Source: Lagopus muta
Taxonomy: Eukaryota > Chordata > Aves > Galliformes > Phasianidae
Direction of reading: 5' to 3'
NCBI RefSeq assembly: GCF_023343835.1
Contig: NC_064448.1
Coordinates: forward strand, 14,105,531 to 14,169,530
DNA: 64,000 bases
Every line of letters starts with the position of its first letter. Position 1 is the stretch's first letter. The position numbers were made by a program, and so were the translations under genes. The notes below the pieces were generated by a model. That model saw only the letters and a program-made list of their open reading frames with translations. It searched no databases and was not told the DNA's origin. Below are positions 1 through 15,000 of this stretch, one piece after another.

Positions 1-90
1 TAAGCAACGACGGCCAATTGCTTCCAGGGCTACCTGGAGGTGCACGGCCAACGGCACCATCAGCTGCAGTTCGCTTACTGGAGAAAACAG
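1..90 (-). CDS. NCOA6: NCOA6 coding exon 11 (partial, runs off window)
   Basis: An AG acceptor at 92-91 follows a short pyrimidine stretch. The exon opens in the phase left by the previous exon (one base G, then CT), and stays open for 30 codons to the window edge. It reads [20 protein letters not shown] and onward. I recall mammalian NCOA6 at this point as S-K-x-T rich with a similar spacing of A, V, R and P, so the match is weak but in register. No other reading in this interval joins the 8011 donor as well. It could be a different exon choice, and a search of bird NCOA6 transcripts would settle it. Confidence 0.55.
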   Translation of the reverse strand, partial: MFSPVSELQLMVPLAVHLQVALEAIGRRCL

Positions 91-3000
91 CTGAAGAGTT
101 CAAATAAGTATCCATTGACTTGGATTGCTCTGTGGGGAACAACTCTCCTCTGGTTTTCTGGTTTCAGAAGGAACTGAAGTTGGCCCAAGTAAAGGATTTC
201 TAGTGCTCTGCATGCTGCACAGCTCCTCCAAGGTGTGTGTCACGTACCACGCCACCTGGGGCTGGAGCCAACCCCCGTCAATATCAGACACCACCAGACT
301 TTACCTCTCTCTGAACACTTTTCTTCTTTCCAGAAAAAGCATCAGTACAGAAAAATCAAAACAGAAATGTACTTGAGATAATCGGATGTACTGAATGACA
401 GTCAAATACGGAGAATCCTCTCACGTGCCAACTGTCTCACCTTCAGCTTAGTAGAAAAACTCTATCCTAAAAAAAAAAAACCATCAGCCTCCCGGTCTGT
501 CCTTGATACAACTCTGGAAAGGTCCCAGCCCATGTGAAGGTAAGCAGAGGCAGACGTTTGATTCACAGTCTTTCCTGATATGAGAACGTACACTGCTTTC
601 CCTCCCTTACCCGCTTCATTTCCTGATGGGCTGAAGCAAGCTGCACCATTAACCCCGCTTCTGGTACCACTTCCCTTTGAGCAGGGCAGCACCAAGACCA
701 CAGCCAGTGGTACCAGCAGCTACCAAAGAAATCTTACAGGTTTGACATCAGAGCTGCCAGAGCGTCTGAGTGCATCTGAGACTCTTATTTGTTCCTTGAC
801 ATCTGAGTGCAAGAGCCAGGTAGTTTTAGAATTAACAGAAACTGATCTTGAAGATGCTATTTTCTTCTGACAGAACACAACCATTCAAAATTTACTCTTT
901 AATTATCAAAAGTCTTAACTAGGACAAGACAAAGTTTCTGTCAGGCTTTCCTATCAGGTTTCAGCAAAGCATCAACAGGAAAACAGAGGAAATCTGCAGA
1001 AAACAGTAACTAAGGCACATATAAGCTGTAACAAGAAAAAGAAAGCCTTTACAAAGTCCTACTTTCAGAAAAGAAAAAATTCCCAACAGCTGTTCTACAG
1101 GCTTCTGGGGTTGCATTTTTAATTTGTCCTCAGAAAATACCAAACGCTAGAAGCACCAAGACCCCTCCAGGATGTGGAAGGGGCTGAGCAAACAGGAGGA
1201 AACTGCCCAGAGCACGAAGACAGACTTGGGAGAAAGCTATCTTAAATTCTGCATTTCAGTCACATTTTGGAACAGTTTCCTAGCAGAATTCCTGAGTAGG
1301 GAAGAAAAGGTTTGGCAAAGAAAGTGAATAACCACAGCAGAAGATATATATATATATATATACATATATATTTTAATTTGTGCAATTGAAGCAAAGAGAA
1401 AAGGACTTCCCTGCATGAAGCTGTATCTATTCTGAATCTATATAAACTATCTCCTTACCTTTGACCAGCAACTACTGGAGCATTTGTTTCAAGTTCTACA
1501 AGAGAAAAAGATAGTTTTTAGGCCTGCTGTAGAAGTACATACTTGCTAACAAGGCATGGCTATTTCACAGTTCTCTAGTTACTCATTATGTCTGACCATT
1601 AAGTGTCTCTTGTCTACTGTTACTCTCAAAGCAAATCCATCTAACGCACCCAATGAGGCAGACATCAGGCAGTGCTCTGATGAGGGCCTGCACCAGCTGC
1701 AAAAAGGAAAGGTTTCTTTTAACTCCTGCATAAAGAAACTGCAGATAAACTTTCTAATAAGAATTACAGTCCTCTCCCTTATAAATTCTATGTTAGTCAG
1801 CTTATTCCTTTCAAGGCTTCTACATTTTTATTGTTTTAAAACTTAAAAATACTGATCTGAATCTACCGTACAACTGACAAACATTTTTCTTTAACACAAC
1901 CACCTGAAAGCAGTATCTCCTAACGAATTTTGTAGGGAGGTGCAGAAGGAACACACACTTCTGAAGCCCAGCTACACTTCTGCTAAGGTGGAGACTGCTT
2001 TTGGAGGTGCCAAAGAGCACTGTGCTCTGCCTTCTTCCTCCCTCCTAGTGATATCATAAATAACTCTGCTTTTCCTTTGACTGTTCACAGCAGCAATGAT
2101 TTATGTCATGCCATATTTCCAATCTTTTTTTTTTAATTAATTTAATTGTCTATCTTTTAATTACCCCCATATCTACCATTTTGCTGAGATGGAGTACCTC
2201 TACCTGATCACTGAGCCTCTTGTGAAAAACTGCAACTGATCTAGAGATTATCACTGAAATGCACTATCTTAGCTTGCTGTTTAATGACTGCACTGCCTGT
2301 GCTGGCCTCCACCTCACCTTCATCTTTCAGTGTTTGTGGCAGTGGCTTTGTCTTTAAGATCAATTCAGTGCTCCACATTTGCTGCAATGCACACAAGGAA
2401 CAAAGCCATGAAAAGAGGCAGAGAACAACCCTAGCCCTGTTATGGAACATGAGGCTCTTCAGCAAAAGTGTACGTAACTGTGCCCAAAAATTCATCTCAG
2501 TAAGAAAAATAGAATGAGGAAGAAAAAGTTGCTCTTTCTTTCTACCGCAACGTGAGTAGGCAGAACAGCCACAGCAAAAATCAATCAGACCAGTGCTTTC
2601 CTTTCCTGAGCAGGAACTCTGTGGCTGCACACATGGCTACACATGTGCCAGTGCGAGGAGACACATGGCACCCTGGCAGGGTGTGTGCACTCCTCAAGAA
2701 GGGAGCTTGATGAAAGCAACCAAGGACAATTTTTACTTTTCCCAAGCTTTACTTCTAATCATGCTACACACAGCAAAGTGATGGAAATGGCACTTCTCAT
2801 GTCCAACTTCACGTCTGCCCATTTTCCTCATTCATCTTAGGAATTACTTTCACAAAACACTGTAGGATTGATGTATATGATAATAGATGGCAACAACAAA
2901 AAGTCACCTTTGGGTTGGAACTAGGTGGTCTTAAAGGTCTCTTCCAACCCAAAGCACTCTATGACTCTGTGATCTGCCACAGCTCCATCCCTGAAACAAT

Positions 3001-6000
3001 GCAGAGTGCTCTTTAAAAGCTTTGAATGGAAAGATAAATAAATGAACAAAGGATTAGAACTCTAAAAATTAACCTCCCAGTACTGCTTTGGGAAATATTT
3101 TCAGGAGCGTCCTACGCAACAAGAAAAACTCCTATTTGTCCTTCAAACTTCAAAGCTCAGACACGCTGAGTGCATCACTGTGAATCCAGCCTTTTACAAC
3201 TGCGACTGAGATCTAAAAGCTGCCTTGGTGATTTCTTCCTTGCTTTATTCACCCTCCTACTTGTGCTCCAACGAGGCTTTGGAAACTTCTAAGGCACAAC
3301 ATATATAATAAAAGAAAACAATCCCCCCAAATAAAAATAAAAAAATAAATTAAAAAAAAAAAGCCAAACTTTTTGTTTGCAAAGCTTATTCATGATTTAC
3401 CATTTTCAGTTAGAAACATAATGAGCTTAGGTCACCTACATTCTGCTTTTCCAAAGGAAAATTTACCTGTTCTTTGAACAGTACTTTCTGTTGTGGCAAC
3501 TGAACTTTTTTTCTGCGTTAAATGTTGAGAGGATGCTAGAACAGAAGTGGAGGGGAAAAACCATTATTTTCAAACGGAGTCACAAGATTTTTTTTGCTGT
3601 AAAAGCAGCAATTGGGCTGCTTTTACAGAACAAAGCATCTTCCAACTTACTTCATTTTTACATTTACAGATAGAATTGTTGTAATCCGTATTCTATTCTT
3701 CCCCCCTCCACCCCCCCCAAAAACCTCCAGCTCCTCAGTTTAAAAACAAACAACAAAAACCTCTCACACCTAAAACCATCAGCCAACCTACCCAAAGCAG
3801 GTTTTCCCAAAACACTTAAGTGATGCAGGTAAATATCATCAAGTGTATTTTTAAGGGCAGTGTTTTGCCACTGGACCAAGAAACTAAAGAGAGACCTAAA
3901 AGAGGTCTCTGTTTTGCATCCCTCAGCTTCACACTCGTTTCAGCAGAAGTCTTGAGGAAAAACAGCATCGTTGTTAGTGAATGGATACCATCATCTTCAA
4001 TTAACATGCAGAAGTGCAAGCTGCTCCCAGAGGCTCCCACGATGTCCTTAGTCAATACAATATCATGACTCGACATTTTTTTAGGTTGCCTTGTTAAAAA
4101 TAATATAATAAACCAATACCTGTTACACAAATGCCTTCCAGTCTTCCTTTGGGTGTGATCATGAACTTAGCAAGAACACAGACACATAAGGGTTCCAATT
4201 TAGATAAAGAATATTCTTTCCATTTGTAAAAACACACGTACATTCAGATGCCTACATCACTGTCCCACATCTGAAGAGAACGCAGCCCTCTGCAGTCGGA
4301 ACAGCTTGCTTCAGACTTGAGAACAAATGAATCCCCACTACTGATGCTGAAGGTAGGGACATCTATTTTTTTCTTACACACCAAGAAGCAGTGAGAGCAT
4401 TTGGAAAGTGCTATCACTGCTTCCTGCTCTGAGACTGCTGTACAGACTTACACCACGCTGCTCCTGCCAATAACTTTTTCTTCTGAGAAAGCATAATTCC
4501 TTCTGTGCAGCTCAAAGGCAGCATTTCCACCTTCTGGCAGCATACAGCTAAGGCACACAACGAGCCACAGGGAAAATTTAGGCTTAAATTGAAGCTCGTT
4601 TGCACTGATTTATGTGGGTCCTATTTTCCATGCTTTTGTCTTCCAAAAGATAAAATCCTTGTCTAAACTGACAATATAAAGCACAATGGATATTCAAATT
4701 ACTTTAAGAGTGATGGCTTATTTCCACATTGCTTCCAACAGGTTAAAATGGCATCAAGAGCAAGCAGTGATGTCATGAATAAAGTCTGCCAATGCTAAAA
4801 GTAAAATTATAAAGGAAACAAGGTAGAAATGAGGAGATTTTCGGTTACAACACACAATTGAGACATAATTGAACTTCTAAGTATCTCTCTGAAAAGAACA
4901 TTTTCATTTTTCCCTGTGCATAATTTATTTATTTACTTATTTTGCTAGAGTTCAGCTATTTCCCTAGAAGATGAAGGTTCCCATTGGAGGGAACTTGTAT
5001 TAATAGGATTAATACCCAATATCAGAATTAAGTCTATATATTTAAGTAAATTATAAATGTTAAAGGACTCTGAGAAGACCAAAGCAGATCCATGCACCTG
5101 ACCAGGAGGGGCAAGCTGGCAGGGCTCATTACTAGAGCTTTAAATTAGATTCGATGGGTGCAGGGAACGTACTCCTGATGCACAGAGAAGAATCAGGGAA
5201 CACTGCCACTTCAGGAAGCTGTGGGGGAACACCTCAGATTTCCCCCAGAGATTTTTGCAAGGGCTCCTCCAAAAAGGCAATGAGGCCAATAGCCCAGCAG
5301 AGCTGCCTCTGCACAGATGTGTGCAGCAGGGGAAATCAGCAGGAGGGGATGGAAGCTGTGGTGCAATCAAGAAATGCGTTGGGTTCATTCGTACAACTGG
5401 AATACTATGATTGAGGGCAACAGGCTTTTCAGAAAAGACAGACAAGGTAGGAGGGGCAGGGGCATCGCCCTCTATGTTAAGAGGCGGACAGAGTACAAAG
5501 AGCTGCCTCTGGGAAACAGCCGTGCTCATGCTGAGAGCTGGTGGGTGAAAATATGGGACCGGACCAATAAAGGACATCTGGTGGCCAGGTCTGCTATGGG
5601 CACCTGATCAGACGCATCCTGTGGATGAGGCCTTTGTGCTTCAGCTCCAAGAGCCACCGCTCTCACAGGCTCTTATCCTGATGGGAAAATTTCAACCACT
5701 TGAATGTCTGATGGCAAAGCAGCAGAGCGGGCTGCGAACAATCCAAGAGACTCCTGGGGTGTGCTGATGACATAATTCCTGGTTCAGGCATCGGACAGGC
5801 CAACCAGCACTGAAGTACTACTGCATCTGGGGCTCACCAAAACAGAAGAAATCATTAAAGAGGTTCAGACTGGAAGCAGCCTGGGATGTAGCTGCCACGC
5901 TTTGGTTGAGTTCAGGATCTCAAAGAATGCGGGCTGGGCAAAGAGTCTAGTCAGGATCCTGAACTTCAGCAGAGTGAACTTCAGGCTGTTTAAGGAATTA

Positions 6001-9000
6001 CTGGAAGAGATCCCATAGGAAACTGCCCTTAGGGACAAAGGAATAGAACAGAGTTGGCAGCACTTTAAGGATACCTTTCTGAGAGCACAAGAGCTCTCCA
6101 TCCTCCAGCAGAAGAAATCAGGGAGAGGAGACAGAAAATCAGCATGGCCGAGCAAAGGGGAATGGTAAAATTGAAGGAAAAGAAGGAATAGTATAAGCAG
6201 TGGAAGCGGGGATGGATGGCCTGGAAAGAGTATAGGGATACTATACAGATGTGCAGAGATGGCATCAAGAAAATTCAAGCATAGATGGAATTCCACTTGG
6301 CAAGTGATGTAAAAAATAACAAGAAGGGTCTTAAAAGACTGGAGATACATTGGTCTTAGAAAACAACAGAGAGCATACCCATACTGATAAATGAGAGAAA
6401 GAACTGGCTTCTTCAGATACAGAGAAGGTTGAGGTACTTAAAGATTCTTGGCCTCGGTCTTCATTCTCAGTCAGGCTTCCCGTGCCTCTTGTGTTCCTGA
6501 ACTTCTAGGCAGGGCTCAGGTGAACAAAATCCCTCTCACTGTAAGACTGGAGCAAGTCTGAAACCACCTCACGAAGCTGAATGTGTGCAAGTCTGTGGGG
6601 CCAGACAACATGCATCCTAGGGCTCTGAAGGAGCTGGCTGATGCAGTTGCCAAGTGTCTCGCCATCATATTTGAAAAGTCACGGCTGTCAAGCAAGGTTC
6701 CTGGTAACCAGAAAAAAGGAAACATCACTTCCTTTTTTAATAAAGGGAGAAAAGAAGACCCAGGAAACAACAGGCTGGTGAGCTTTATGTCCGTGGCTGG
6801 GAAGGTCATGGAGTGGATCCTCCTAAAAGAGATGTTAAGGTACATGCAAGCTGAGAAGGTGATCCGAGACAGCCAGCACAGCTTCACGAAGCACAGCCTG
6901 CGTCTGACCAATCTGGTTGCCTTCTGTGATTGAGTGACAACATCAGTGGACAGGAAGGAAAGGAAGAGAAGCAGACGTTGTCTACCTGGATTTCTGCAAG
7001 GCCTTCAACATGGTCCCACGCCACATCCTTATCTCTAAATTGCAGAGATATGAATTTGAAGGCTGGACTATTTGGTGGATAAAGAATTGGTTGGATGGTC
7101 ATAGCCAGAGGGTCGTGGTCAATGGCCCTAAGTCCAAGTGGAGGCCTGTGATCAGTGGTTGTCCTCCACGGATCTATCCCGGGACCAGTGCTCTTGAACA
7201 TCTTCATCAATGACACAGATGATAAGATCAAGCGTACCCTCAAAAGTTTGCAGATGACATCATAGAAGAAAGGGACACCACTCCTTCTTCACAGGAGCAC
7301 CTCCTACGAAGAAAGGTTGAGGGAGGTGGACTTGTTTAACTTGGAAAAGACTCCACTGAGACCTCATTGTGGCCTTCCAGTACTTGAGGGGAGCTTATAA
7401 GCAGGAAGGGGAGAGACTTTTAACATGTGTGACAGCAACAGGACAAGGGGGAATAGCTTTAAACTGAAAAAGAAGAAATATAAGTTAGATGTTAGGAAAA
7501 AATTCTTTACCCAGAGGGCAGCGAGGCTCTGGCACTGCTGCCCAGAGAAATCATGGATGCACCACCCCTGGAGATGTTCAAGGCAAGGTTGGTATCTGGT
7601 GGCTGCCAACTAGCCTATGGCAGGGGGCTTGGAGCTCAATGATCTTTAAGGTTCCTTCCAACTCAAACCACTCTATGATTCTATTATGTACCAGTTTAAA
7701 AGATGTCTGATGCATCCAATTGTCACTGTTGATGCATCCCATCTTTCTCCCACTTCTAAGTTACGTGAAGTCACTCCTCTATTATGTTCACATGAAATAT
7801 CACACATAGGCTGTAAACGAAAACAGAAAGAACACCTGAAACGTGGATCTTGGTGAAATACAAGTCTACATATTATCCTAATACTAGAATTAAAAAGTAG
7901 TTGTCACCCTACAGAATCTGCATTTTATAATATTCATGGAAGAAAGCACCAAGGAAGCTTATGAAAGCAATCTCACAGCTTCTATTTAAGAAGGGTGGCA
8001 GTAAACTTACCTGTGTTTTGCAGCAGTTCCTGATGTGTGCCTGTTTTGTCCTCCACCAAGCCACCCCCAGCCTGCTCAGCCGGTAAGCTGCCATGGTTAC
8101 TGCCGTTTGTACTTGGTGTTGCAGGTGCGAGCTCTGGGATTGCTGGAGTGGTTACAGCTGACAGTGCACTTGTAGGAGGAGTGCTTGTTGATAAGCTTGG
8201 AGATACAGAAGCAGAAACAGCAGCAGCAGTGCTAACGCTCACATTGCCAGGCCCAGAAGTGCTCTGTTTTGTAAGACTGGGTACTGGAGGTGTCACAGTT
8301 TTATTGTCCAGTTCTGCTGGTGACTGCTCTGTTCCCAAGTTGCTTGGGACTGATGTCTCCAGCCCCTGACCTTCTGTTTCTCCATCCAAGGTGTACTGCT
8401 CTTCCCCTTTCTCAAGGGAGCCAGTGACTTTCTTGCACGCTTTTGTCAGCAAGAGTTGGCCAATCTTGTCTACTTTTCCCTTTCCTTTACTAGAAGAAAC
8501 AGGACTTCGTCTGTTCCCGGGCCCTGGACTACTGCTTAGAAGAGGTGAAACCACGGGTCCAGGCTGCGTGGCTGTAACGGGGCACTGGTCATTCGACCCA
8601 CTGCTCTGAGAAGCAGCTTCTTCAGGGCTCGAGTCTTTTGCTGGCTGAGCAGGAAGATGTGAAGGAACATTTGAAGAAGTTGTAGCAGGAGAAGGCAGCT
8701 GAACAGGGGATGCCAAGGGATTAAGAACGAGTGGCCTGCTCGTGGGAATACTGGGAGCAGGGCTGCTAGAGGATGTGCTAGGAGGAGCAGGTGCAGAGGA
8801 GAACTTGATGTTCTGTGGTATATGTAAAGGGCCCACAACTGCGACTGACTGAGGCATCAAGCTAGAGTTGGATGTCATCGGGGCTGTGGGAATCGTACTT
8901 GGTTGAGAGCCTTTCATAACCTGAATTATTGAGGAAGAGTTTATAAAAACAGGTGTAATGAACTGCGGCCGTGCATTAGACTGAACTGCCGACTGTCCCT

Positions 9001-12000
9001 CAGAAACCATAACTTTGTTTCCTACGTTAGGCATTGTGACAACAGTAGACACTAATGCAGGTTGCAAGTGAGATGGCAACGGTGCTGATGTATTAGCAGA
9101 AGATGTAATGGGGTTTGAAGTTACAAAAACTGTTATCTGGTTGGGCGGTAAGGGAGCTGAAATAGAAGATGTGACAGGCCTTTGCATTACTGGGGGAACG
9201 CTCTGCGTAACATTTGAGTTTATTTCCCCTGGTTCCTGATGCCCTGGATTTGAACAGGGCTCATTACTTTGAGGGAAACTATGTGAATTAGAAGGCTCTT
9301 TGCTAGAAGATGCATCTTGCAGTGGAGGAATGACAGCTACCTTTTTTATCTCCTCCACAGTGGTGACTACTGGTGCCATTTCAAGACCTGTCAGTCCTGG
9401 GGGCTTAATGGTTACATTAGGAGCTCCAGAATTATCAAGAAGTTGGCTTAAAGAAGTTGGTGCTTCCCTCATAGCCGGAGATACCATGGTTTTACTTTCC
9501 TCCAAAACTGGAAGCTTACCCACGTCTAAGGCCTGCCCATCTTTTTTTGACTGCTCCTCTGGAACCAACATTTTTATTTCTGGAGTAGGGATACCTTTTA
9601 GTTCAATGCTGGGCTGGTCTTTGTTACCTTGGACAATTTGTGCACTTTGACATTCATTATCTTGAGGAACACTGAGGCTCTCTTTATTGTCTTCAGGAAT
9701 GCCAGTCATAGCAGGTGCAGAAGCTGCAGGACTCTGATTACTTAGCACAGTACTGTTTTGAAAACTTGAAGTAACAGGTGTTGGCAAAGAAGCAGGACCA
9801 ACCATTATGTTCCTTTGCACATCTACATTCTGTAAGAGAGATGGATTCTGCGGAGTAGTCAACGACAACTTTGCTGCTTTTGAATTCTGTCTACCAGGAC
9901 TTGGTGTTGTTTTCCTGCTGGATCCAGGACTGGACCTTCGACTACTGCTTGGACTTGCTCTCTTTGTTCCTCCAGCATTTGTTTGCTTTCCTGAATTAAC
10001 AACGCTTTCCAATTTATGTGACTGTGGAGCAGCAAAACTAGACTGATTGTTAATTGTGAGATTTGATGGGGCTTGTCCAATGGCCTTCAAAGTAGTAGGA
10101 TTAAGACCCTGCTGATCAAATCCTCTACTGAGATTAGGCCTGGGAGGTAAAGGAATATTAATTTGGGGAGGGAAAAGACCAGCTATAGAAGCATTGAGTC
10201 TCTCTGGAGACAGGCTTATTTCTGAGGGTTCTGTGCTAGGCGGGCGGTTATTAGGAGTCTGAGGATAGTATGGCCTTGGGCTTGCTCTGTTTGGGGTTTT
10301 AGGCCTTGAAGTTTGTGATGGGGTAGCAACATTAGGAAAATGGTGTGCAAGGGAGCCAGGCAGAGAATTAGATTGCTGTTGAGGACTTGTGCCTTGGGTG
10401 GTTGAAAGTGGGGATGGTCCAGGTTTGGCTCCCGTCATCATTAATTGGTTCTGTGAAACTACTAAATGAGATGTCAAATTATTCTGAGCTCCTGATGCTG
10501 TGGTGCCTTCAGTTCCACCTCCTTCTGGAAGGGAGGATACTGATGAAACTTCTCCCAGAGGCGAGCTGGAAGGATTCTGTACATTATCTTGATAAACCAT
10601 TTTTCTTGCATTATTTCCCAGAGAAGGATTGCTTGGCAAGGAAATTCTCTGTTTATCAGGAGACAGAGGCACAGATCCAGGGCCCTGTAGATTGACCATT
10701 ACTGGCATGTTACCACTCTGCTGCATGGGCATTCTTTGTGCATCTGGATTCAGAGGCCCTCGAGGTGGATGAACTCCTTGTGGTACAGGAAGCCTGACAG
10801 ATTTGGAGTCCTGCTGCATCATAAGCATCATCATCATTTGCTGCTGTTGCTGCGGTGTTTGTGGTGGCGCCTGAGCTTGCTGTGGAGGCAGCTGTGGCTG
10901 CTGTTGCAGCTGCTGTGGCTGCTGGGTATGTGGCATGAGTTGAGGTGGCATCTGCTGAAGTGGTCTTTGTTCCACTGGCTGAGAAGGATAACCTAGGAGG
11001 ATACAGTGACATGCTGATCAAAAACAAAAATCAGAGAAAGCAGGATTTATGTAATGAATGGCATCAGATAGGAGGTGTAGGTTAACAGGAGAGCCTGTTA
11101 ATCCCCCGTAACAGCCACATTAACTAAACAGGCTTTATAAACAAGGGAAATTATTTCACTTAAAGTGTTTTTAAGAATTATAAACGACCTGTATGACACT
11201 GAATGGAAGGTCTCTAACATTCCAGTGACCAGCTATTACTCTGGCTTCACAACACCTCAGAAAGTCTCTACACCTGTCCACAGGCTTGTTGCTGCTTTCA
11301 AATGCAGAGTTAAACTTTCACAAATTAATTATCCTCAAAACAAACCTAAAAGTTTGTAAGACAAGAACTGGAAAGTCTGTTACATATCTGACCATTCCCA
11401 CTGTACAAAGTAGAATCTACCATGCATCAATGTGTTACTTTGCAAAGAGCGTGCTGAAAGGAACACACGCAGCATATAATCCTTCCTATGAATAAAGGAT
11501 AATTCCAACAGTAACCTCCATCTCTTAATTCTGAAAAATCAACTACTGGCTACTGGTCAGTTTTAAAGACACCAGTCTGTGCTACTACTAGAAGTACAGA
11601 AATCTATTCAGAATTAAGAGTAGTAATCCTACAGTATTCAACATGATAATATTCAACACATATCACCTTCAGGTGATACACGAGGATGCAGACATCTATT
11701 CGTTTAGAGCTGGTTCAAAGAACACAAGTAAAGGAATCTATTATTTACTAGGAGAAAAAAAAGAAAGCTTGGTCTTGAATGTGCAAGAAAGTCACAAAGA
11801 TCAGTAAAAGCTCTACTGTAGTGACAACATGTAACACTCACCTGGTGGCCTGCTGCCAAAGTCTGAAAGTTTAGGGCCTGAGCTGTCTAGGCTGATTCCC
11901 TGATCTCCGGACGTTGATGACTGATCACTCTCCTCCAGGCCGCCTGCGCGCGGTTCTGAGGAGCTGGAAGAAAAATAATTGCTGTTTACATACAGCCGTA

Positions 12001-15000
12001 ACATCAGTGTTTGGATTCTGCTTCCACAACCATCCCAGCACTTCTGGCTGACCTGCAAGTAACTCATGGAAACAGATCACTGCCTCAGGTACAGCACAGC
12101 AGATGTGAACGCAGCCCAGGACTACCAGTAGTCACTTCTGGGCCTGAAGCACCTCCTGAAGAGAGAAGCTGCCTGGTGCTTTACTCACCTGAAGCATTTG
12201 TTCCTTTCCTTTGTTTCTTCCTGTTTATAATTAAGAGAATGCCAGTGAATACTTCAAAATCATATATAAATGGCTCTCCTGATGCATTCAGACAGGCTTC
12301 CCTCCATGTACAGGTAGCACTGCCATGCTACCTGTACAGATAAGTATCGTGTATATATGCACTGAACTTCAGTGGCAGCACCAAGTTCCCAGGGGAGACC
12401 AGCTTAGGATATCAGACCTCTATCCATGTCACAGCACAAACATATCGACACATCAGGCATTCAAGGCCATCCACCAGAGCACACAGCTCTGTGGAACGCA
12501 GACCCTGCTCCAGGAGATCCTGGGGGACGTTAAAATTGCCAAGATTTGACATCCAATGCTTCCACTGCATCACAACAGCTTTTGCAAGCTTAGAATAAGC
12601 ATGCTTTTGTAGCTAACGTGTGGCCAGAGGATGTAAGATGAAGAGGGATGAAGAGTAAAATACCTTAATGGCTTATTGGTTTCATGAATATACTGAGGCT
12701 GTATGGAGATCTATGTAATAACAGCTCTCCACTTAAACTAAAGACACCAAAACAGATCTGCTGCCTGCAAAGAGAAGCAGAGTTCTACAGGAATGATGAG
12801 GAAAAAGAAACTCTCAGCAAAACAAGAATTATATAAAAGTTTACCTGACAGTAACAGCCCGCTTCTGGTATACGGACAGCTGGCAGCAAGAAACTCAGGC
12901 CTGCCCCAACGTCCTAACCCAGCGCTCAGAAAACAGGGAGCAACTTGGAAGCCCTGAATTTTCACTGGTCAGCAGGGGAGGCTCAGGTGTGGGTCAGGGA
13001 AAGGCTCTGCCCGAACAGCGGTGGGCACAGCCCCAGAGCCTGAGGTCAGGGAGTGCCGGGACACTGCCCCACTGAGCCAATGGTTTGGGGTGCTTTGTGG
13101 AGCCAGATGTGCTCCTTGCAAATGGGGATGTTCTACATTTCTGTGATTTCTTAAAAATGGGGATGGGGATTACAAATGTTACAGTTAAAGGTCAGATGAA
13201 AAGCAGTTGCAGAGCATTACCACACAAACAGGCTTAACCTGGAGAGCTGTCCTTGTGCAAAATCAATTCTTCCGACACACCTCCAGCCAGATGGGAGCCA
13301 TCAAGCAAGCTGCAAAACAAAACCTCGCTAAACTCAACTGGAGTTTTGTTCTCTAGCAACCAGGAACAGCGATTACTGCAGGAACAACTGCTGCTACAGT
13401 TTCCGGGAAATTTAAACACAAACTGAATTTCAAAAGCAGCTGAACTTTACTGAGCCCATTTAACAACCACCAGCTATCTAAGAAGCCCACCACATTCTGA
13501 ATACACATAACAGTGAGTCTGTGCCAGAGGGACAAACATCCCTTATTTGTTCTTCCCTCCTACTGCTCTTAGTGCAAAGACAAACCAGCTGCACAGTATG
13601 GATTAGCAGTTTTCTAAGGGCACTTTAGCTCTACCGCTGCATTGCTGAGCACGGCTCTCAGATACGAACCTGCAGTCAGAGCACAAAGAGAATGTCAAAA
13701 GAAAAAAAAACTAGGCTAAGCAGAAAAAAACAACACCTCACCAGCAAAGAAACAACAACAACAAAAAAAAGAGATGCAGATGCTGACATAAGACTGGAAG
13801 AAATAAAGATACAGGGAAGGCAGTGCAAACTCTATAACAGCAAATAGTCCTCTGGGAGATTCTGCAGCAGCTTTATCCATCCATTTACTGATATTCCCAG
13901 GCTACTCTGAGGCTGCATGACCATCAGCAAGAGCAATGAAAACAAAACTGCAACGAGGCTTTTCCTTAATGAACACTAATAACGACACAAGGACTGCGTA
14001 TTTTCCTTTGCTGCAAATGAGCAGTGCCCACAATGCACTGTTGCTAGTGCCATGCAACGTTCTGATGCAAAGAAAAATATGCCGTAGTTATTGTGTGAAA
14101 GGTACCTGGATAGCCTTAAAGTTCAAGAAAACAACAGACAAAAATACCTCTTTGCTTTTAATTCAAGTCCCGTTTGAAGGCAGGACATTCATTCCAAGGC
14201 ACACCAGTGTTGCACACTGCGTGTATTTTGGCCACTTGGTTCTAATGCCATAATTTCTGATGATTTAATTTGAAATCACCAGGCCTGTTTTGCAGCAATT
14301 TGAGCTGACAGGCTGTACCATGGCCTGTGTGTACAACTAAACAGCAGATATTTGACATTTCTTCTGAGCCTTTTAAACTGGAGTTCTTTGCCTTGCCTTC
14401 ACCATTCAGCACCTCCACATCTGCAAAAGGTGTTTTATAGCAGCACTAGGAGATTAAGTCAGTTAAGGACTGTCACAGAAGATCCCTTGCAATATAAATA
14501 AATGCAAATCTGGATATTCCTGTGCTACAAATTTGCTCAAACTTCTTCCATTCTTTTCTAAAGCAAATTGGGAAAAAAAACCACAGAAGTTTAAACCAAC
14601 ATGTAGATTCCTCTCAGGGCTTTTCCTCCCAACCTCCTCCAGGCTAGGAAGGCCAGCATTGCTTGGGCTTGTTATTCCCATACCCAGAGAGTACCACACT
14701 CCAACTCCTAGCTGCAACTTCCCCTAAGAGAAGACCAGCTCAATTCCAGGCAGAAACACAATAGCATATACATGTCTCCAGAAAAATCACAGAATCACAG
14801 AATTGTAGGGGTTGGAAGGGACCTCCAACCCCCTTCAAAAATCTATACAACATATTGCTATACAAAGGCTTATAAATCTTCTGAAAGTGCTTCCCAACTG
14901 TCTGCCTGTGACCGCCAGATTGCTTGAGAGTGGCAGCCTCCATTTCCAACACCAAGGCCCCAGGAATCCACTAACATTTTGAAAAAAGCTTCTCATCTCT

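Larger units (their letters stand above)
91..8010 (-). other. NCOA6: NCOA6 intron 10 (7.9 kb)
   Basis: This AT-rich intron lies between the large exon and the last exon visible here. Apart from a long CR1 element (about 5.08-7.69 kb), a CR1 tail (2.9 kb), an AT dinucleotide run (1.34 kb) and A-rich tracts (3.32-3.36 kb), I see no coding or RNA feature. Confidence 0.7.

Noticed and set aside
5140..5577. 145-codon minus-strand frame
   Set aside because: It is the antisense shadow of the CR1 endonuclease region.
10710..11027. 105-codon T/A-rich minus-strand frame
   Set aside because: It is a frame-shifted reading of the CAG/CAA-rich start of NCOA6 exon 10.
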